A stretch of 64,000 nucleotides of DNA from contig JAXCGZ010009449.1 in assembly GCA_037179515.1 (NCBI GenBank), forward strand, positions 189,001 to 253,000, in the 5' to 3' direction. Position 1 is the stretch's first letter. Every line of letters begins with the position of its first letter. The notes beneath the pieces are model-generated. The model worked only from the letters and a program-made list of their open reading frames with translations, was not told the DNA's origin and searched no databases. Source of the DNA: Halocaridina rubra (lineage: Eukaryota; Arthropoda; Malacostraca; Decapoda; Atyidae). Below, one piece after another: positions 18,902 through 29,994 of the stretch. The position numbers were made by a program, and so were the translations under genes.

Positions 18902-19096
18902 CCTCACCGTGGCTCATGCGGTAGCGTCCGCGACTCTGAGGCGTCAGGTCGAGGGTTCGCGCCCCGTCAAGGTCTGAGGTTAGTAAGGGAAAGCACTCAG
19001 GGTAACGATTACATCTGCCAAAACAAGTCCTTCGCAAGAAAGCAACCGTCCTAGCCCTTGGTAGAAAAGGGAGTCCGTGACGTAAAACCGGAACAA
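18902..19096 (+). mobile_element. tRNA-derived SINE family A, full length with target duplication
   Basis: Full head CACCGTGGCTCATGCGGTAG (A box), GGTCGAGGGTTCGCGCCCC (B box), body, and the end GTGACGTAAAACCGGAA. It is flanked by TATCTGGCTTACTACC (18886-18901) and TATCTGGCTTCACTACC (19097-19113), a duplication with one inserted base. Confidence 0.92.
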
Positions 19097-19410
19097 TATC
19101 TGGCTTCACTACCGTCTTTAAAGGAGGCTACTGACTGGTTCAAGCTCAAGAATTTCAAGCTTAGATGTCCCTTTCGAAGTTGGGACCAGCATATAGTTGA
19201 GCTGGTCTGCCCCCCAGGAGGCTGAACAATCTAATTCGGCAATATCGGTGTTAAATATTATATTAGCTATATTTATAACTCAAAGCTCCTCGTTCTTTCA
19301 CCTTTCTAAAGATATATTTTGCATGAAATATATATAAAAAAAAATTCAAAATACAAGAAAACAGAGGACAAATAAAAAAGAAATTTTGATTTACAAATAC
19401 ACCATGCACG

Positions 19411-19460
19411 TGTATGTATGTATGTATGTATGTGTATGTATGTATGTATGTATGTATGTG
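19411..19460. repeat. (GTAT)n microsatellite
   Basis: GTAT units with one GTGTAT break. Confidence 0.9.
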
Positions 19461-19615
19461 GGTGATAATGGTAGCATGAGATTTAGGTTTATTGACTACA
19501 CAATTAAGGTAAAAGTTATTTCTCCAAAAAACATTTGCAATATATTTTCAATGAAATGGATTTTAAAGATTGTCAGATAGCAATTATAACCCATTATATT
19601 GTTAACACGACAAAC

Positions 19616-19616
<1 letters not shown>

Positions 19617-19685
<69 letters not shown>
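19617..19685. repeat. (CT)n microsatellite
   Basis: About 34 CT units. Confidence 0.95.
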
Positions 19686-19687
<2 letters not shown>

Positions 19688-19844
19688 GTAAGGGCGGTGC
19701 TCAGATTAGTAGAGCAAAGGTTGACAAACAGTTTGAAAGTGAAAAAAGTATATATATTTTTGTGACTTTGGAAATAGAATAAAAAAGATGATACTTATTC
19801 GCAAGACCTGCTAGTCAAGTTATGCACAAATGGCGCAATATTCT

Positions 19845-20375
19845 CATAAGTTTTTTGTATAAGATGCATAATGTTCTTCTAATAAAATTTTGTATAAGAA
19901 ACATGATGATCTTCTAATAAGATTTTGTATAAGATGCATGATGTTCTTATAAGATTTTGTATAAGATGCACGATGTTCTTCATATAAGATTTTGTATAAG
20001 ATGCATGATGTTCTTCTTATAAGATTTTGTACAAGATGCATGATGTTCTTCTTATAAGATTTTGTATAAGATGCATGATGTTCTTCTTATAAGATTTTGT
20101 ATAAGATGCATTATGTTCTTATAAGATTTTGTATAAGATGCATAATGTTCTTCTTATAAGATTCTGTATAAGATGCACGATGTTCTTCTAATAAGGTTAT
20201 GTATAAGATGCATGATGTTCTTCTAATAAGATTTTGTATAAGATGCACGATGTTCTTCTAATAAGGTTATGTATAAGATGCATGATGTTCTTCTAATAAG
20301 ATTTTGTATAAGATTCATAATGTTCTTATGAGATTTTGTATAAGACGCATGATGTTCTTCTAAGAAGATTTTACA
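19845..20375. repeat. Minisatellite, unit about 30-36 bp, roughly 15-16 copies
   Basis: Core GATTTTGTATAAGATGCAT followed by GATGTTCTTCT and AATAA or TATAA. Unit length varies because some units lack the CTTCTTA part. Variants share point changes (GGTTATG for GATTTTG, GCACGATG for GCATGATG). A higher-order alternation appears in the last third, where the GGTTATG and GATTTTG forms alternate. Not coding. Confidence 0.9.
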
Positions 20376-20571
20376 GAAGATGTACGAAGCATTGTAAATT
20401 AAATTTTGTTAATTTCTTTATATTTGCATGCCTTCTATAATGATATTAAGTAGTTTTTTTTTTTCATTCTAAAAAGTCAAGTTACCGATAAACTGACACA
20501 GTATATGTGCATCTGTTTAGAGTCGAAATCTAGATATATATAACATTTCTCAGTTAAAGTACAAATATTCA

Positions 20572-20574
<3 letters not shown>

Positions 20575-20661
<87 letters not shown>
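20575..20661. repeat. (TA)n microsatellite
   Basis: About 43 TA units, ending in TTATTAG. Confidence 0.95.
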
Positions 20662-20665
<4 letters not shown>

Positions 20666-20883
20666 AGTATCAGTTTAATAAATAATCTAAAAACCTAATT
20701 TTCAATTCTTTTAGCCCTAGTTATCAAAAGAACCAGAAATGTACTAACGCAATTGTTTGAATATTGGAGGGAAAAAATCTTCTCGAAAAAGATAAAAATA
20801 TTAGTGTATTCATTTAAATGAAGAAAAAAAAACAGAAAAATTAAACTTTGTACAGTTTTAACACCAACTCTGAGTTTCTCTAA

Positions 20884-21114
20884 GGCCCCTTTCACATCAA
20901 AGTTGGTAGCCGCACGTGGCATGCCACATGGCACGCTAGTTGAAAACGAATATCCAGAAATATATGAAACCTTTTACACAGAAGTGGCGTGACATGTCCC
21001 ATGTGTCACGCCACTTCTGTGTGAAAGGTTTCATATATATCCGGATGTTCGTTTTCAACTGGCGTGCCACGTGCCATGCCACGTGCGACGTGCCACTTTG
21101 GCGTGAAAGCGGCC
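20884..21114. mobile_element. PIF/Harbinger-like hairpin MITE, 231 bp, TAA target duplication
   Basis: The two halves are near-perfect reverse complements meeting at about 20999 (GTGACATGTCCCATGTGTCAC). Outer ends are GGCCCCTTTCAC and GTGAAAGCGGCC, flanked by TAA on both sides (20881-20883 and 21115-21117). A 3-bp TWA duplication and G/C-rich GGCC termini are features of the PIF/Harbinger superfamily. No transposase, so non-autonomous. High arm identity suggests recent origin. Long frames on both strands are a by-product of the palindrome. Confidence 0.85.
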
Positions 21115-21346
21115 TAAGCAAGCGATCACACGTGGCTGGAACTTTCACACTAAAAATAGCCTCGTCTCCGGCCCCCAAACCAACTCGTCCTTACGAATGT
21201 TATTAAATCTGGCTAAAAATACACATGCGAAAACATAACATAGCCCAATTAGGAGCATTCTATGGACCCAACTTCTTATAATCACTTAAAATTATCTATA
21301 TCTTTTTAGTTCTAATTATGGAAAATTACTACTTAACTGGGGAAGT

Positions 21347-21538
21347 TTGTTCCGGTTTTACGTCACGGACTCCCTTTTCTACCAAGGGCTAGGACGATTG
21401 CCTTCTTGCGAAGGACTTGTTTTGGCAGATGTAATCGTTACCATGAGTGCATGCCCTTGCTAACCTCAGACCGTGACGGGGCGCGAACCCTCGACCTGGC
21501 GCCTCAGAGTCGCGGATGCTACCGCTTGGGCCACGGTG
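21347..21538 (-). mobile_element. tRNA-derived SINE family A, full length with target duplication
   Basis: Runs from TTGTTCCGGTTTTACGTCAC to CCGCTTGGGCCACGGTG, inverted. Direct repeats flank it: ACTACTTAACTGGGGAAGT (21328-21346) and ACTACTTCTTAACTGGGGAAG plus T (21539-21560), identical except for three inserted bases. Confidence 0.92.
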
Positions 21539-21560
21539 ACTACTTCTTAACTGGGGAAGT

Positions 21561-22198
21561 ATTAAAACTTTAGTTCTAAAATAGGATCAGGTAAAGAATA
21601 CGACACCTAACCTAACCTAACAAAGGGTTATTTAATATACTGGGAGTCGTCATCTTTACTTGACCCCTTAAAATAAATAAATCGGACACAAGCGAACTAT
21701 TAGACCACCAACCACGTGGAATGCAGCAAATGCGAGACTTTCTTATAACGACTTCGGGGAAAATCCAGAATACTTCAATTATTTACTTAAAAAATAAATA
21801 AGGAAAAAAAAACAGTTCTTGCAAAAACTTATATGCAAAACGGGTCTATATGAGCAAATTCGGGATCTCAAGGAGATTAGAACTTTATTTTACACAAACT
21901 ATTAAATTATATAAACAATTTAATAAAAAAAAACATTAACAAAACCTAACCTAAACGAAGAAGTAAGACCTATAAAAAAAATTCAGGTCACAATTCATCA
22001 TGTGGTCCCATATTCGATTATAAGGAGAATTTTTATCCTACAAGGAAAATGAGTTTGTCGGTACAAACGATAACATTGCAGACATGACCTCGTATAAATA
22101 CATGTAAAGTTGACGTAATATATTTTTAATAAAGTTTTAATTTAGTGTAGGCCTATATAGCGGTGAGAAAAGAGAATGTACCATCAAAATTAGGTAGG
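21561..22198. other. No gene; short CCTAA interstitial telomere-like tract
   Basis: CACCTAACCTAACCTAAC at 21606-21623 is the arthropod telomere word in four copies. A further CCTAACCTAA lies near 21943. No exon-like reading frame seen. Confidence 0.5.
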
Positions 22199-22199
22199 G

Positions 22200-22360
22200 A
22201 ATGCCGTGGAACGCAGTGGTTACAGCACTCATCTCGCGAATTGAAAAATCTATGCTCAAGTCCACCGTGGGGCGTTGGGAAGGACAGTCTTATTTCCCCA
22301 GCTCTAACCTATTTGCGTTTATCACAGTTTGAATGGGGATTAACAGTGATAAAAGGACAA
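22200..22360 (+). mobile_element. tRNA-derived SINE, family B
   Basis: CGTGGAACGCAGTGGTTACA (A-box-like), TCAAGTCCACCGTGGGGCG (B-box-like), TTTCCCCAGCTCTAACC and GGATTAACAGTGATAAAAGG, in the family order. Confidence 0.65.
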
Positions 22361-22799
22361 TATATTCTGTGGTCTACCTCATTACCTGTATATTACTATG
22401 CCCTAACCTAACCTTGACGGGTTAGGTTAGGTACAATAGACTACTGCTAGCAAGGTAAAGCTCATACTATTAACAAAAAAATGAACATGTCCTTTGGTTA
22501 CGGGAGTGTTGACCAGACTTGATACCAAAATATATTTTGTAATTATGAAAATTTCGTTTAAAGAATTATGAAATATCTTTGTCATCTTCGTAAGTTATTT
22601 CCAACGATGATATCACACACCATCAAAATATTTCATGAAAATCTAATAATTTCCAAAGTTTTCGAAAGCTTATGAATGAAATACATGAATTATGTCAATC
22701 AGAATGCAAACAGCAAGTGATTAGGCCTAACCTATTAGGGCTACTGTTCAACATATTTCCCACATGGAAATAATAATTTGCAGTAACAACAACAACTAC

Positions 22800-22856
<57 letters not shown>

Positions 22857-24546
22857 CTTGATGTTGGACGCTGCATAATGTGAACTTTAGTTAGGTTAGA
22901 GTCAAGGTGGTTGACCAAATCTACTGTGTGTGTGTGCCCTCAAACTGTGACTTTTAATGGTGCACTATTTAGCTGTAAGATTTTATCACACACACACGCA
23001 CACAATAGGTAATCACACACACAAAACGGGAGAGAAAAACTTTTTTGCCCGATTAAATTTTAGCAGAAACTGAGTTATAAAAAAAAAAACTATTCATACC
23101 ATTTAATTTCATTGCGATAATTAATAGTTATGCCTCATCATGATGCCAATCAATCTCTGAATTAGATATTCAATTAAGTCCATAAAGTTGAGATAAATTT
23201 GAAAACACTCAGGCGAACTCAGTGCGGAATGGCGGAACAAATGTAAGAATGAATATTAAGAAGAGAAAACAAAAGACAAAAACATATCAACTTTCTGCAA
23301 TTATAAACAACATTAAATTTACACGTATATAACCTGATCTAAGCTAACCAGGTGAAGCCCACACACCAAGCTTCATACAATTAATAATTACATAGGCCAT
23401 TTCATCACAGGCGTAGGCGTAACTGTAACACTAAACTGCGAATATTAGTGGAAAACTTTTTTAATGGGCAACGAGACAAATTTGAATGATATTTGAGCAC
23501 GTGGTCTTCCTTAATATATGTATTGCTCTGTAATTTAACCTAACCTAACCTACAGGTTAAATGTCTCTGAAATGCAGAGGCAAGGGACAGCGATAGCGCA
23601 GAGCCAGACTATATACCTACCACATAGCCTTAGCCCAAATCCCTCTTTAATCACGTGGACCCAGTGATCTTCAAGCAATGGCTGACTATTCAGATAGGCC
23701 TATAGGAAATCACAGAACCCCCATTGAATTGGCCTATTCAAATCGAAGTTAATAAATTTACATCTGTTTACATGATAATTATTAAATAATTAAAACGTTT
23801 TTTCTATTACAACGACGTTTTAGATAATTATACATCTCACTCAAGCTACGGACAACAAGTATAATTAACATCGTATTAATAGCAAAAGTTTATTTCATTA
23901 CTTATTATTAATCAGCATATACACAGATATGGAATGAAGATTAAGTTAGGGTGAATTAGAGTAACGAAAACTAATCAGCATATACACAGGTATGAAATGA
24001 GGATTAAGTTAGGTTAGGTTAGAGTACCAAAAACTACTTATAATACACAGCAGGCTTTGATAGCACCCAAATATGTTCACCACATTTTTTACTTATTATT
24101 TGTAATAAGAAATTAACAACTATTTGTAAGAATTAACAACTATTCAACATTGTTAAAATAAACTCGTTAATATACTAAAAACATCAAAATTTATTATAAC
24201 TATTATTATTGTTATATTGAATCTGCAAATCGCAGCCTGTCACGATGCAAAAAAAGTTTCGGTAAAAGTAAATTTTAATTGCAAATTAAAAAAAAAAAAT
24301 GGGCACTGAAATGGTCATTAAATCGTTTAAAAAAAATTATATATATATCCAGGTAAATATAAACAATGTGTTCACCTTTTCCAAAAAGAAGCATCCCAAA
24401 ACTACCAGACCAGACTACCGTGAACTACCTCTTCACAAGGTAAGTGTCAACTGAACCTCGGTTGTTCTGGCAGCGTGCTTTAAGCCATCTTTGTTTTCCA
24501 CTTTCCAGCATGAGATTCCGCCATGTGGATGGTGTTGCTGCCCTAT
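22361..24546. other. No gene recognised; microsatellite and TTAGG tracts
   Basis: Contains an (AAT)n array at 22799-22854 and telomere-like tracts at 22398-22432 (an inverted CCTAA...TTAGG pair), 23536-23552 and 24006-24025. Two near-identical stretches, AATCAGCATATACACAG, occur at 23911 and 23972, a local duplication. No reading frame looks like an exon. Confidence 0.5.
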
Positions 24547-24568
24547 ATTAAGCAGATCTCGTCTGTGT

Positions 24569-24763
24569 AATCGCCGTGGCTCAATCGGTAGCGTCCGCGA
24601 CTCTGAGGCGTCAGGTCGAGGGTTCACGCCCCGTCACGGTCTGAGGTTAGCAAGGGCATGCACTCAGGGCAACGATTACATCTGCCAAAACAAGTCCTTC
24701 GCAAGAAGGCAACCGTCCTAGCCCGAGGTAGAAAAGGGAGTCCGTGACGTAAAACCGGAACCG
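24569..24763 (+). mobile_element. tRNA-derived SINE family A, full length with perfect 22-bp target duplication
   Basis: Intact head GCCGTGGCTCAATCGGTAGC (A box) and GGTCGAGGGTTCACGCCCC (B box), body, and 3' end CGTGACGTAAAACCGGAA. The flanks at 24547-24568 and 24764-24785 are identical over 22 bp (start ATTAAGCAGATCTC, end CTGTGT). A perfect duplication marks this as the youngest family A insertion here. Confidence 0.96.
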
Positions 24764-25152
24764 ATTAAGCAGATCTCGTCTGTGTTAACTCTCCATTTTA
24801 ATATTTGTTTTTGCAAATATTTACAATGATTATTTCAACGAATATACAGTATCGAAACCTCCTGAAGAATAGGGACTTGAAATTTCTATAGGTCCTAATT
24901 CTGCGGTTAGATTAGGTTGGATTAGATTAACTTACTTTTCATTAAGTGTGTTTTTTTATTTAATTCAATATTTTGTGTAAAGTCAAGTCCTTAATTAATA
25001 CGAGCTTCCAGTATTAAATGGAGCACCAAATATCAGTAAATGCCATTTTTTTTTTTTTTTCAATTTTCCCGTTAGCAAGAAAGTGGGCGGGTAAGTCTCT
25101 ATTATTTGTCAAGGACGCCAGGAAATTTGCTCTTTTGATTCAGCCTACCCAC

Positions 25153-25156
<4 letters not shown>

Positions 25157-25225
<69 letters not shown>

Positions 25226-25258
25226 TGACTTGGAAATTTTGATGAGAAAATAACTGTA

Positions 25259-25349
<91 letters not shown>

Positions 25350-25351
25350 TT

Positions 25352-25397
<46 letters not shown>
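25157..25397. repeat. (CT)n, (ATT)n and (TAG)n microsatellite cluster
   Basis: CT at 25157-25222, ATT at 25259-25349 and TAG at 25352-25397, all within 240 bp and abutting the 5' break of a LINE copy. Confidence 0.95.
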
Positions 25398-25435
25398 CTA
25401 AAATAGCACTAAAAGCTCACAAACATAGACAGTGT

Positions 25436-26175
25436 AAGGTAATGAGAATGGGTACAAGTGCAAGAAGGCCCAAGCTTGACTACTCGGTGGCTGGAGTACA
25501 ACTTCAAGAGACAGAAAATGAGAGAGATCTAGGAGTAAACATACTGGCAGATTTGTCTCCAGAAATACATATAAATGGCATAGTAAGGGCAGCATATGCA
25601 TTCTTATCAAATGTAAGGGTAGCCTTCAGGCACATGGACAAGGAAATGTTCAGAAATATTTATGTAACCTATGTGAGGCCAAAACTCGAATATGCAGCCC
25701 CCTTTTGGAATCCGCACTTGAAAAAGCACATAGCTAAGCTTGAACAAGTTCAAAGACATGCCACGAAACTGGTGCCAGAAATACGCAATCTCAGTTATGA
25801 TGAGAGGCTGAGGGAATTAGACTTACCATCACTCGAAGCTAGAAGAGTGAGGGGGGGATATGGTGACAGTCTTTAAATTCCTTCATGGTTATGATAGAGT
25901 GGATAGGAATCGATATTTTGATATGGCTGGCTCCAGAACTAGAGGTCATAGTTTGAAGCTTCGTAAGAAAACTTCTTTGCAGGATGTAAGAAAATACTTT
26001 TTCAGTGTAAGAGTAGTTGATAATTGGAATTGGCTAAGCGAGGAGGTAGTTAATGCTATCTCAATCCATAGTTTTAAGGACAGGTATGATTAGTATGACT
26101 AAGTATAAAATGGAACCGACCAGGAGACGGGAAGATACGAGCTTTGGGCTCTTTCCCGTAAACACAATTAGGTAA
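25436..26175 (+). pseudogene. CR1/jockey-like LINE, RT C-terminal part and 3' end, frameshifted
   Basis: Frame 1 (25442-25876) carries ERDLGVNILADLSPE, YVRPKLEYAAPFWNP, KLEQVQRHATKL and YDERLRELDLPSLEARR. A G-run (25850-25857) shifts the frame, and frame 2 (25860-26093) continues with VTVFKFLHGYD, RTRGHSLKL and VVDNWNWLSEEVVNA. Together this is the conserved C terminus of CR1/jockey-type RT proteins. Upstream palm and endonuclease are missing. The 3' UTR has GACCAGGAGACGGGAAG and ends with AATTAGGTAATC repeated twice, as CR1-type elements end in short tandem repeats. Confidence 0.85.
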
Positions 26176-26429
26176 TCAATTAGGTAATCACTTATGAAAT
26201 CACCGAATCAGCAATGGCAACGTGAAAGCCATTAATTGTATATAAAGCACTCATTTTGAGTCTCCTGCGACCTTTTATTTAACGTGTCTGTCTTGGACAA
26301 AGTGCTGCAAACTGTTCAGGCTGTCGCAAAGGGTGTATATTAAAGGTCATGCACAAGTAGGTAATTATAGTTAGGTAAATTACACACGCATATACATATA
26401 TACATGTCTTGGAATGGATTAAAAAAAAA

Positions 26430-27465
26430 AACTTATTTAGAAGGAAGGGAACAGAGGATTTGAGTAAGACACTCAGTGTCTGAATGGAGAAGAGTTAGTA
26501 GTGAAGTTCCACAGGGTTCAGTTTTAGGGCCACTTGTGTCTCCTTGTATGTGTAAATGACCTACCAGAGTCTTAAATTCGTTCATGAATATGTTTGCAGA
26601 TGATGCAAAGATTGTGAAGAAAGTAAAAGACGAGAACAATGGTAGAGAACTTCAGGAGGACCTAAATAATCTGCATGAGTGGTCAGAAAAGTGGCTAATG
26701 AAATTCAATACTTCAAAATGTAAGGTAATGAGAATGGGTACAAGTGCATGAAGTCCCAAACTTGACTACTCGATGGCAGGAGTAGAACTACAAGAGACAG
26801 AATATGAGAGAGATCTAGGAGTAAACATACTGCCAGATTATCCCCGAAAATGCACGTAAATGACATAGTAAAGCCAGAATATGTTTTCTTAGCAAATGTA
26901 AGGGTAGCCGTCAGGCACATGGACAAGGAAATGTTCAGAAATATTTATGTAACCTATGTGAAACCAAAGCTTGAATGTCCAGCCCCCTTTGGAATCTGCA
27001 CTTGAAAAAACACGCAATTAAGCTTGAAAAAGTTAAAAGACGTGCCATGAAACTGGTGCCAGATATACTCAATCTCAGCTATGATGAGAGACTGAGGGAA
27101 TTAGACTTACCATCACACGAAACTAAAAGAATAAAGGGGATATGGTAGCGGACTTTAAATTCCTTCATGGTTATGATAGAGTGGATAGGGATCGATATTT
27201 ATGGCTGGCACTAGAACTAGAGGTTATAGTTTGAAGCTTCGTGTGAAAACTACTTTGCAGGATGTAAGGAAGTACTTTTTTAGTGTAGGAGTAGTTGATG
27301 ATTGGAATTGGCTAAGCGAGGAGGTAATTAATACTAACTCAATGTATAATTTTAAGGACAAGTATGATAAGAATCACTAAGTACAAAAATGGAAACCGAC
27401 CAGGAAACGGGAAGATACGAGCTTGGGACTCTTTCCCGAAAGCACAATCAGGTAATTATATAACC
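26430..27465 (+). pseudogene. CR1/jockey-like LINE, second copy including RT palm, decayed
   Basis: Begins inside the RT domain. AGTGAAGTTCCACAGGGTTC encodes VPQGS and continues as VLGPL. ATGTTTGCAGATGATGC encodes the catalytic FADD. Next come HEWSEKWLMKFNTSKCK, MRMGTSA, RDLGVNILPD (interrupted), then YDERLRELDLPS and the end GTACAAAAATGGAAACCGAC. Several frameshifts and stops. It is 5'-truncated and overlaps in content with the copy at 25436, so the two are separate insertions in the same orientation. Confidence 0.85.
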
Positions 27466-27562
27466 CAATCCATAGTTTTATGGATAAGTATGATAGGTAT
27501 CACTGAGTAAACAAATGGAACCGACCAGGAGACGGGGAGTTACTAGCATAGGGCTCTTTCCC
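27466..27562 (+). mobile_element. CR1-like LINE 3'-terminal fragment
   Basis: Short repeat of the element end: CCATAGTTTTATGGATAAG, CCGACCAGGAGACGGGGAG, GGGCTCTTTCCCGTAAG, then AATTACGTAATTA leading into a TA array. Confidence 0.7.
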
Positions 27563-27577
27563 GTAAGTACAATTACG

Positions 27578-27704
<127 letters not shown>

Positions 27705-27714
27705 GTGTGTGTAA

Positions 27715-27930
27715 TTACCTAACTGTAATTACCTAATTACGTTTGAGAAACTTTCCAAATAATAGCCTAAATGTTTATTCAATAGCCCATCCAAGCTATA
27801 ATGGTTACTTAGTGCATCATTTATATCAGTTTGCATAGGGACTTCAAGTATACCACTGCTCAAGTTTATATCTTGGATAATATAGTTCCAGAAATCCCAC
27901 AACGCGTCCACGCCCAACCTCTCTTGACTA
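27715..27930 (-). mobile_element. Repeat fragment ending in AATTAGGTAATTA, inverted
   Basis: Read on the minus strand, it ends CAAACGTAATTAGGTAATTA, the same short terminal repeat used by the CR1-like LINE. The upstream part has an open frame (INLSSGILEVPMQTDI) of unknown origin. Probably the 3' end of a related LINE or of a SINE that borrows its tail. Confidence 0.5.
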
Positions 27931-27990
27931 TAAATACTGAGATTTATCTACATAGCAGAACCCAGTCTTACTGAAGTTAAGGTCTTCATA

Positions 27991-28395
27991 ATGGAAATGA
28001 AGATAAAGGCGCCAATTAAGGGTTTTTCGTCTTATTCCGCCAAGAAAACTATTAAGAAAGATCTCTCTTATTCCAACCTGGCCATATTGCTCTCGAAAAA
28101 CGACAGGACAAGCTTAATGGCGGCGTGTGAGTGTCTCTCCGGTGAACTGAATTCCAAAATCACATCTTCGGTAGAAGTTCTACGTTGTCTATTGATATTC
28201 GTGGTCAGAGAGGAAATGGAAGTCCTGAAGAGAAAGATTGAAAGACTTACCATAAAGGAGTCTTTACTCATACGAGAATATGCCATTCTGAGAGGCCTCC
28301 TTCCTCCTGAGATGTCGCTATCCTTGGCACATCAGTCTCGAAATAGTACCTTTGATGTTGCAGTACCTCGCCCTCGCTTTCAAAAATGGAAATAA
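27991..28395 (+). CDS. Intronless TSC22-type leucine-zipper ORF, 134 aa
   Basis: A complete single-exon frame. Residues about 62-108 match the TSC22/DIP/bunched box: LRCLLIFVVREEMEVLKRK lines up with the family pattern VKSHLMFAVREEVEVLKEQ. A leucine-zipper part (IERLTIKESLLIREYAILR) and the post-zipper LLPPE follow, where the family has LASPE. The family dimerises through this box and acts in transcription regulation. The usual preceding IDNKIEQAMD segment is poorly kept (SKITSSVEVL), and the first 55 residues resemble no TSC22 isoform I know. AATAAA overlaps the stop codon and a TTTG-rich tail follows, which suggests a retrocopy. The full-length open frame argues for recent origin or selection, but expression is unproven. 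Confidence 0.55.
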   Translation: MEMKIKAPIKGFSSYSAKKTIKKDLSYSNLAILLSKNDRTSLMAACECLSGELNSKITSSVEVLRCLLIFVVREEMEVLKRKIERLTIKESLLIREYAILRGLLPPEMSLSLAHQSRNSTFDVAVPRPRFQKWK

Positions 28396-29990
28396 ATGTT
28401 TGTTTGCTTGTTTGTTTGTTGTTTAGAGTATCGATTTATTTATTACTGCTATCTCTTATAATTATATATGAACAACATGGAGTCTCTTATAATTATATAT
28501 GAACAACATGGAGTGTCTCAATTCAGAAACCTCATATTACTTGAAAAATTTCCAAATTTTTCCCGTGTCATATGCCCAGATTTTATGAATATCTTTTCCA
28601 CAGATAACCATTATTTCTTCTTTGTTTATGTTGTAGTATTTGTCAAACCAAATCCCTATTTTGGCTTATTGCTCTAAGATCCGAAGGAAAAGATGAAGAA
28701 AAGGCCTTGAAATAAGAGTCTAAACAAATTAGACTTGAACATATTAATTAGCAGTTATCTTTTAATTATTTTGTTAAATAATTTTAATTATTTCTATTCA
28801 TTAATGTCATATATTTAAAATTAAGTCCTATTTTAATATTTACCTGACAATGCCAGTCATTGATACATATTAAAAAGGAAGCATTACCGTGCAAATATTT
28901 AATTTAATGACTTTAATATTTACAAAATGCCAAAATATATTGAAAAGTATGTAAGAAAATATATTAGGAAATTTTTATAATTTCCATGATTTTGATTTAG
29001 GCACGTATGAAATTGATGTAAACAGTAAACGTTGATGGGTCTGCCGGGGTGGTTAATGTTGTTGAAAATGTCAAGTTTCAAATTGTAAACCATTCTAAGC
29101 TCGTGCTAGTGTTTTCCTCTAGCATTTTTTCTATAGTAAGATTATCTGAAATGGGATAAGTGTAAATACCGAGTTAATAGTGAAGTTACCAATATTTCTT
29201 TTGCTTTATCTTAGCGAACTTTGGTAAGTAAAGTTATGAAGTCAAAAGTTATACAGTTCAGTAAGCCAAGTTTACGTTCATTTCCGTCATTTAATATATT
29301 CTGGTTACTATATTACTAAAGTATTTATTCATATAAAAACTCCAAATATACAGAAATAAGTTCAAAATGAGGTCGATGGCCTCAGTTACTGGACAAAGAT
29401 ATGATCGAGATGGTTAGGAACACATTTCACTCTATTCAATCATGGAAGTCATCTTCAGTAATCTATCCTGGAAGTCATCTTCAGTAATCTATCCTAACTG
29501 GAGGACTTTCCCTCCAAGCTCTATGCCTTACCTAACTAAACTAATGTAAAATTATGATAATTTCACAATTTCTAGCTTTAATGCTTTTTCCTACCTGGGA
29601 GCTGTGCCCTAGGGTAAGTTTTTATTCCACAATGAAAATTGTCGAAAAAACACATTTTTGTTAAATCCTAATCTAACCAAACCTAGGAGTATGCATCCTC
29701 TGTATCTGGGGGCTTAGCCTCGGACCCCCTTAGGAATCCCCATAACTAAAATAATACCCTCAAGACCTGTTTTACCTATCGGAAGATTATGAAATTGGTA
29801 ATTATCATCTTTTGCCAGAGCTAGAAGAATTTCCTCGCCCAAAGGAAAAAAATATAAAAATATGCAAGGTAAAAATTATCAATCATTTCACTTTTGTATT
29901 CCATTCGTGTTGTAGAGGTGAATACTAGGGATATTCCCAGTGACGAAGAAGTGTGGATTTGATAAAGTGTATTTTCTGCATGCTGTAAGT
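28396..29990. other. No gene recognised; two small tandem duplications
   Basis: A 33-bp unit, TCTTATAATTATATATGAAC and on to ATGGAG, is tandemly doubled at 28452-28512. A 28-bp unit, GGAAGTCATCTTCAGTAATC plus TATCCT, is doubled at 29445-29500. TTAGGTTTGGTTAGATTAGG-like sequence lies near 29670-29690 (inverted). Otherwise AT-rich with no exon-like frame. Confidence 0.5.
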
Positions 29991-29994
29991 ATCA

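Noticed and set aside
20936..21206. Two overlapping frames on opposite strands with near-identical protein segments
   Set aside because: They arise from the palindromic arms of the Harbinger-like MITE; no codon or splice support.
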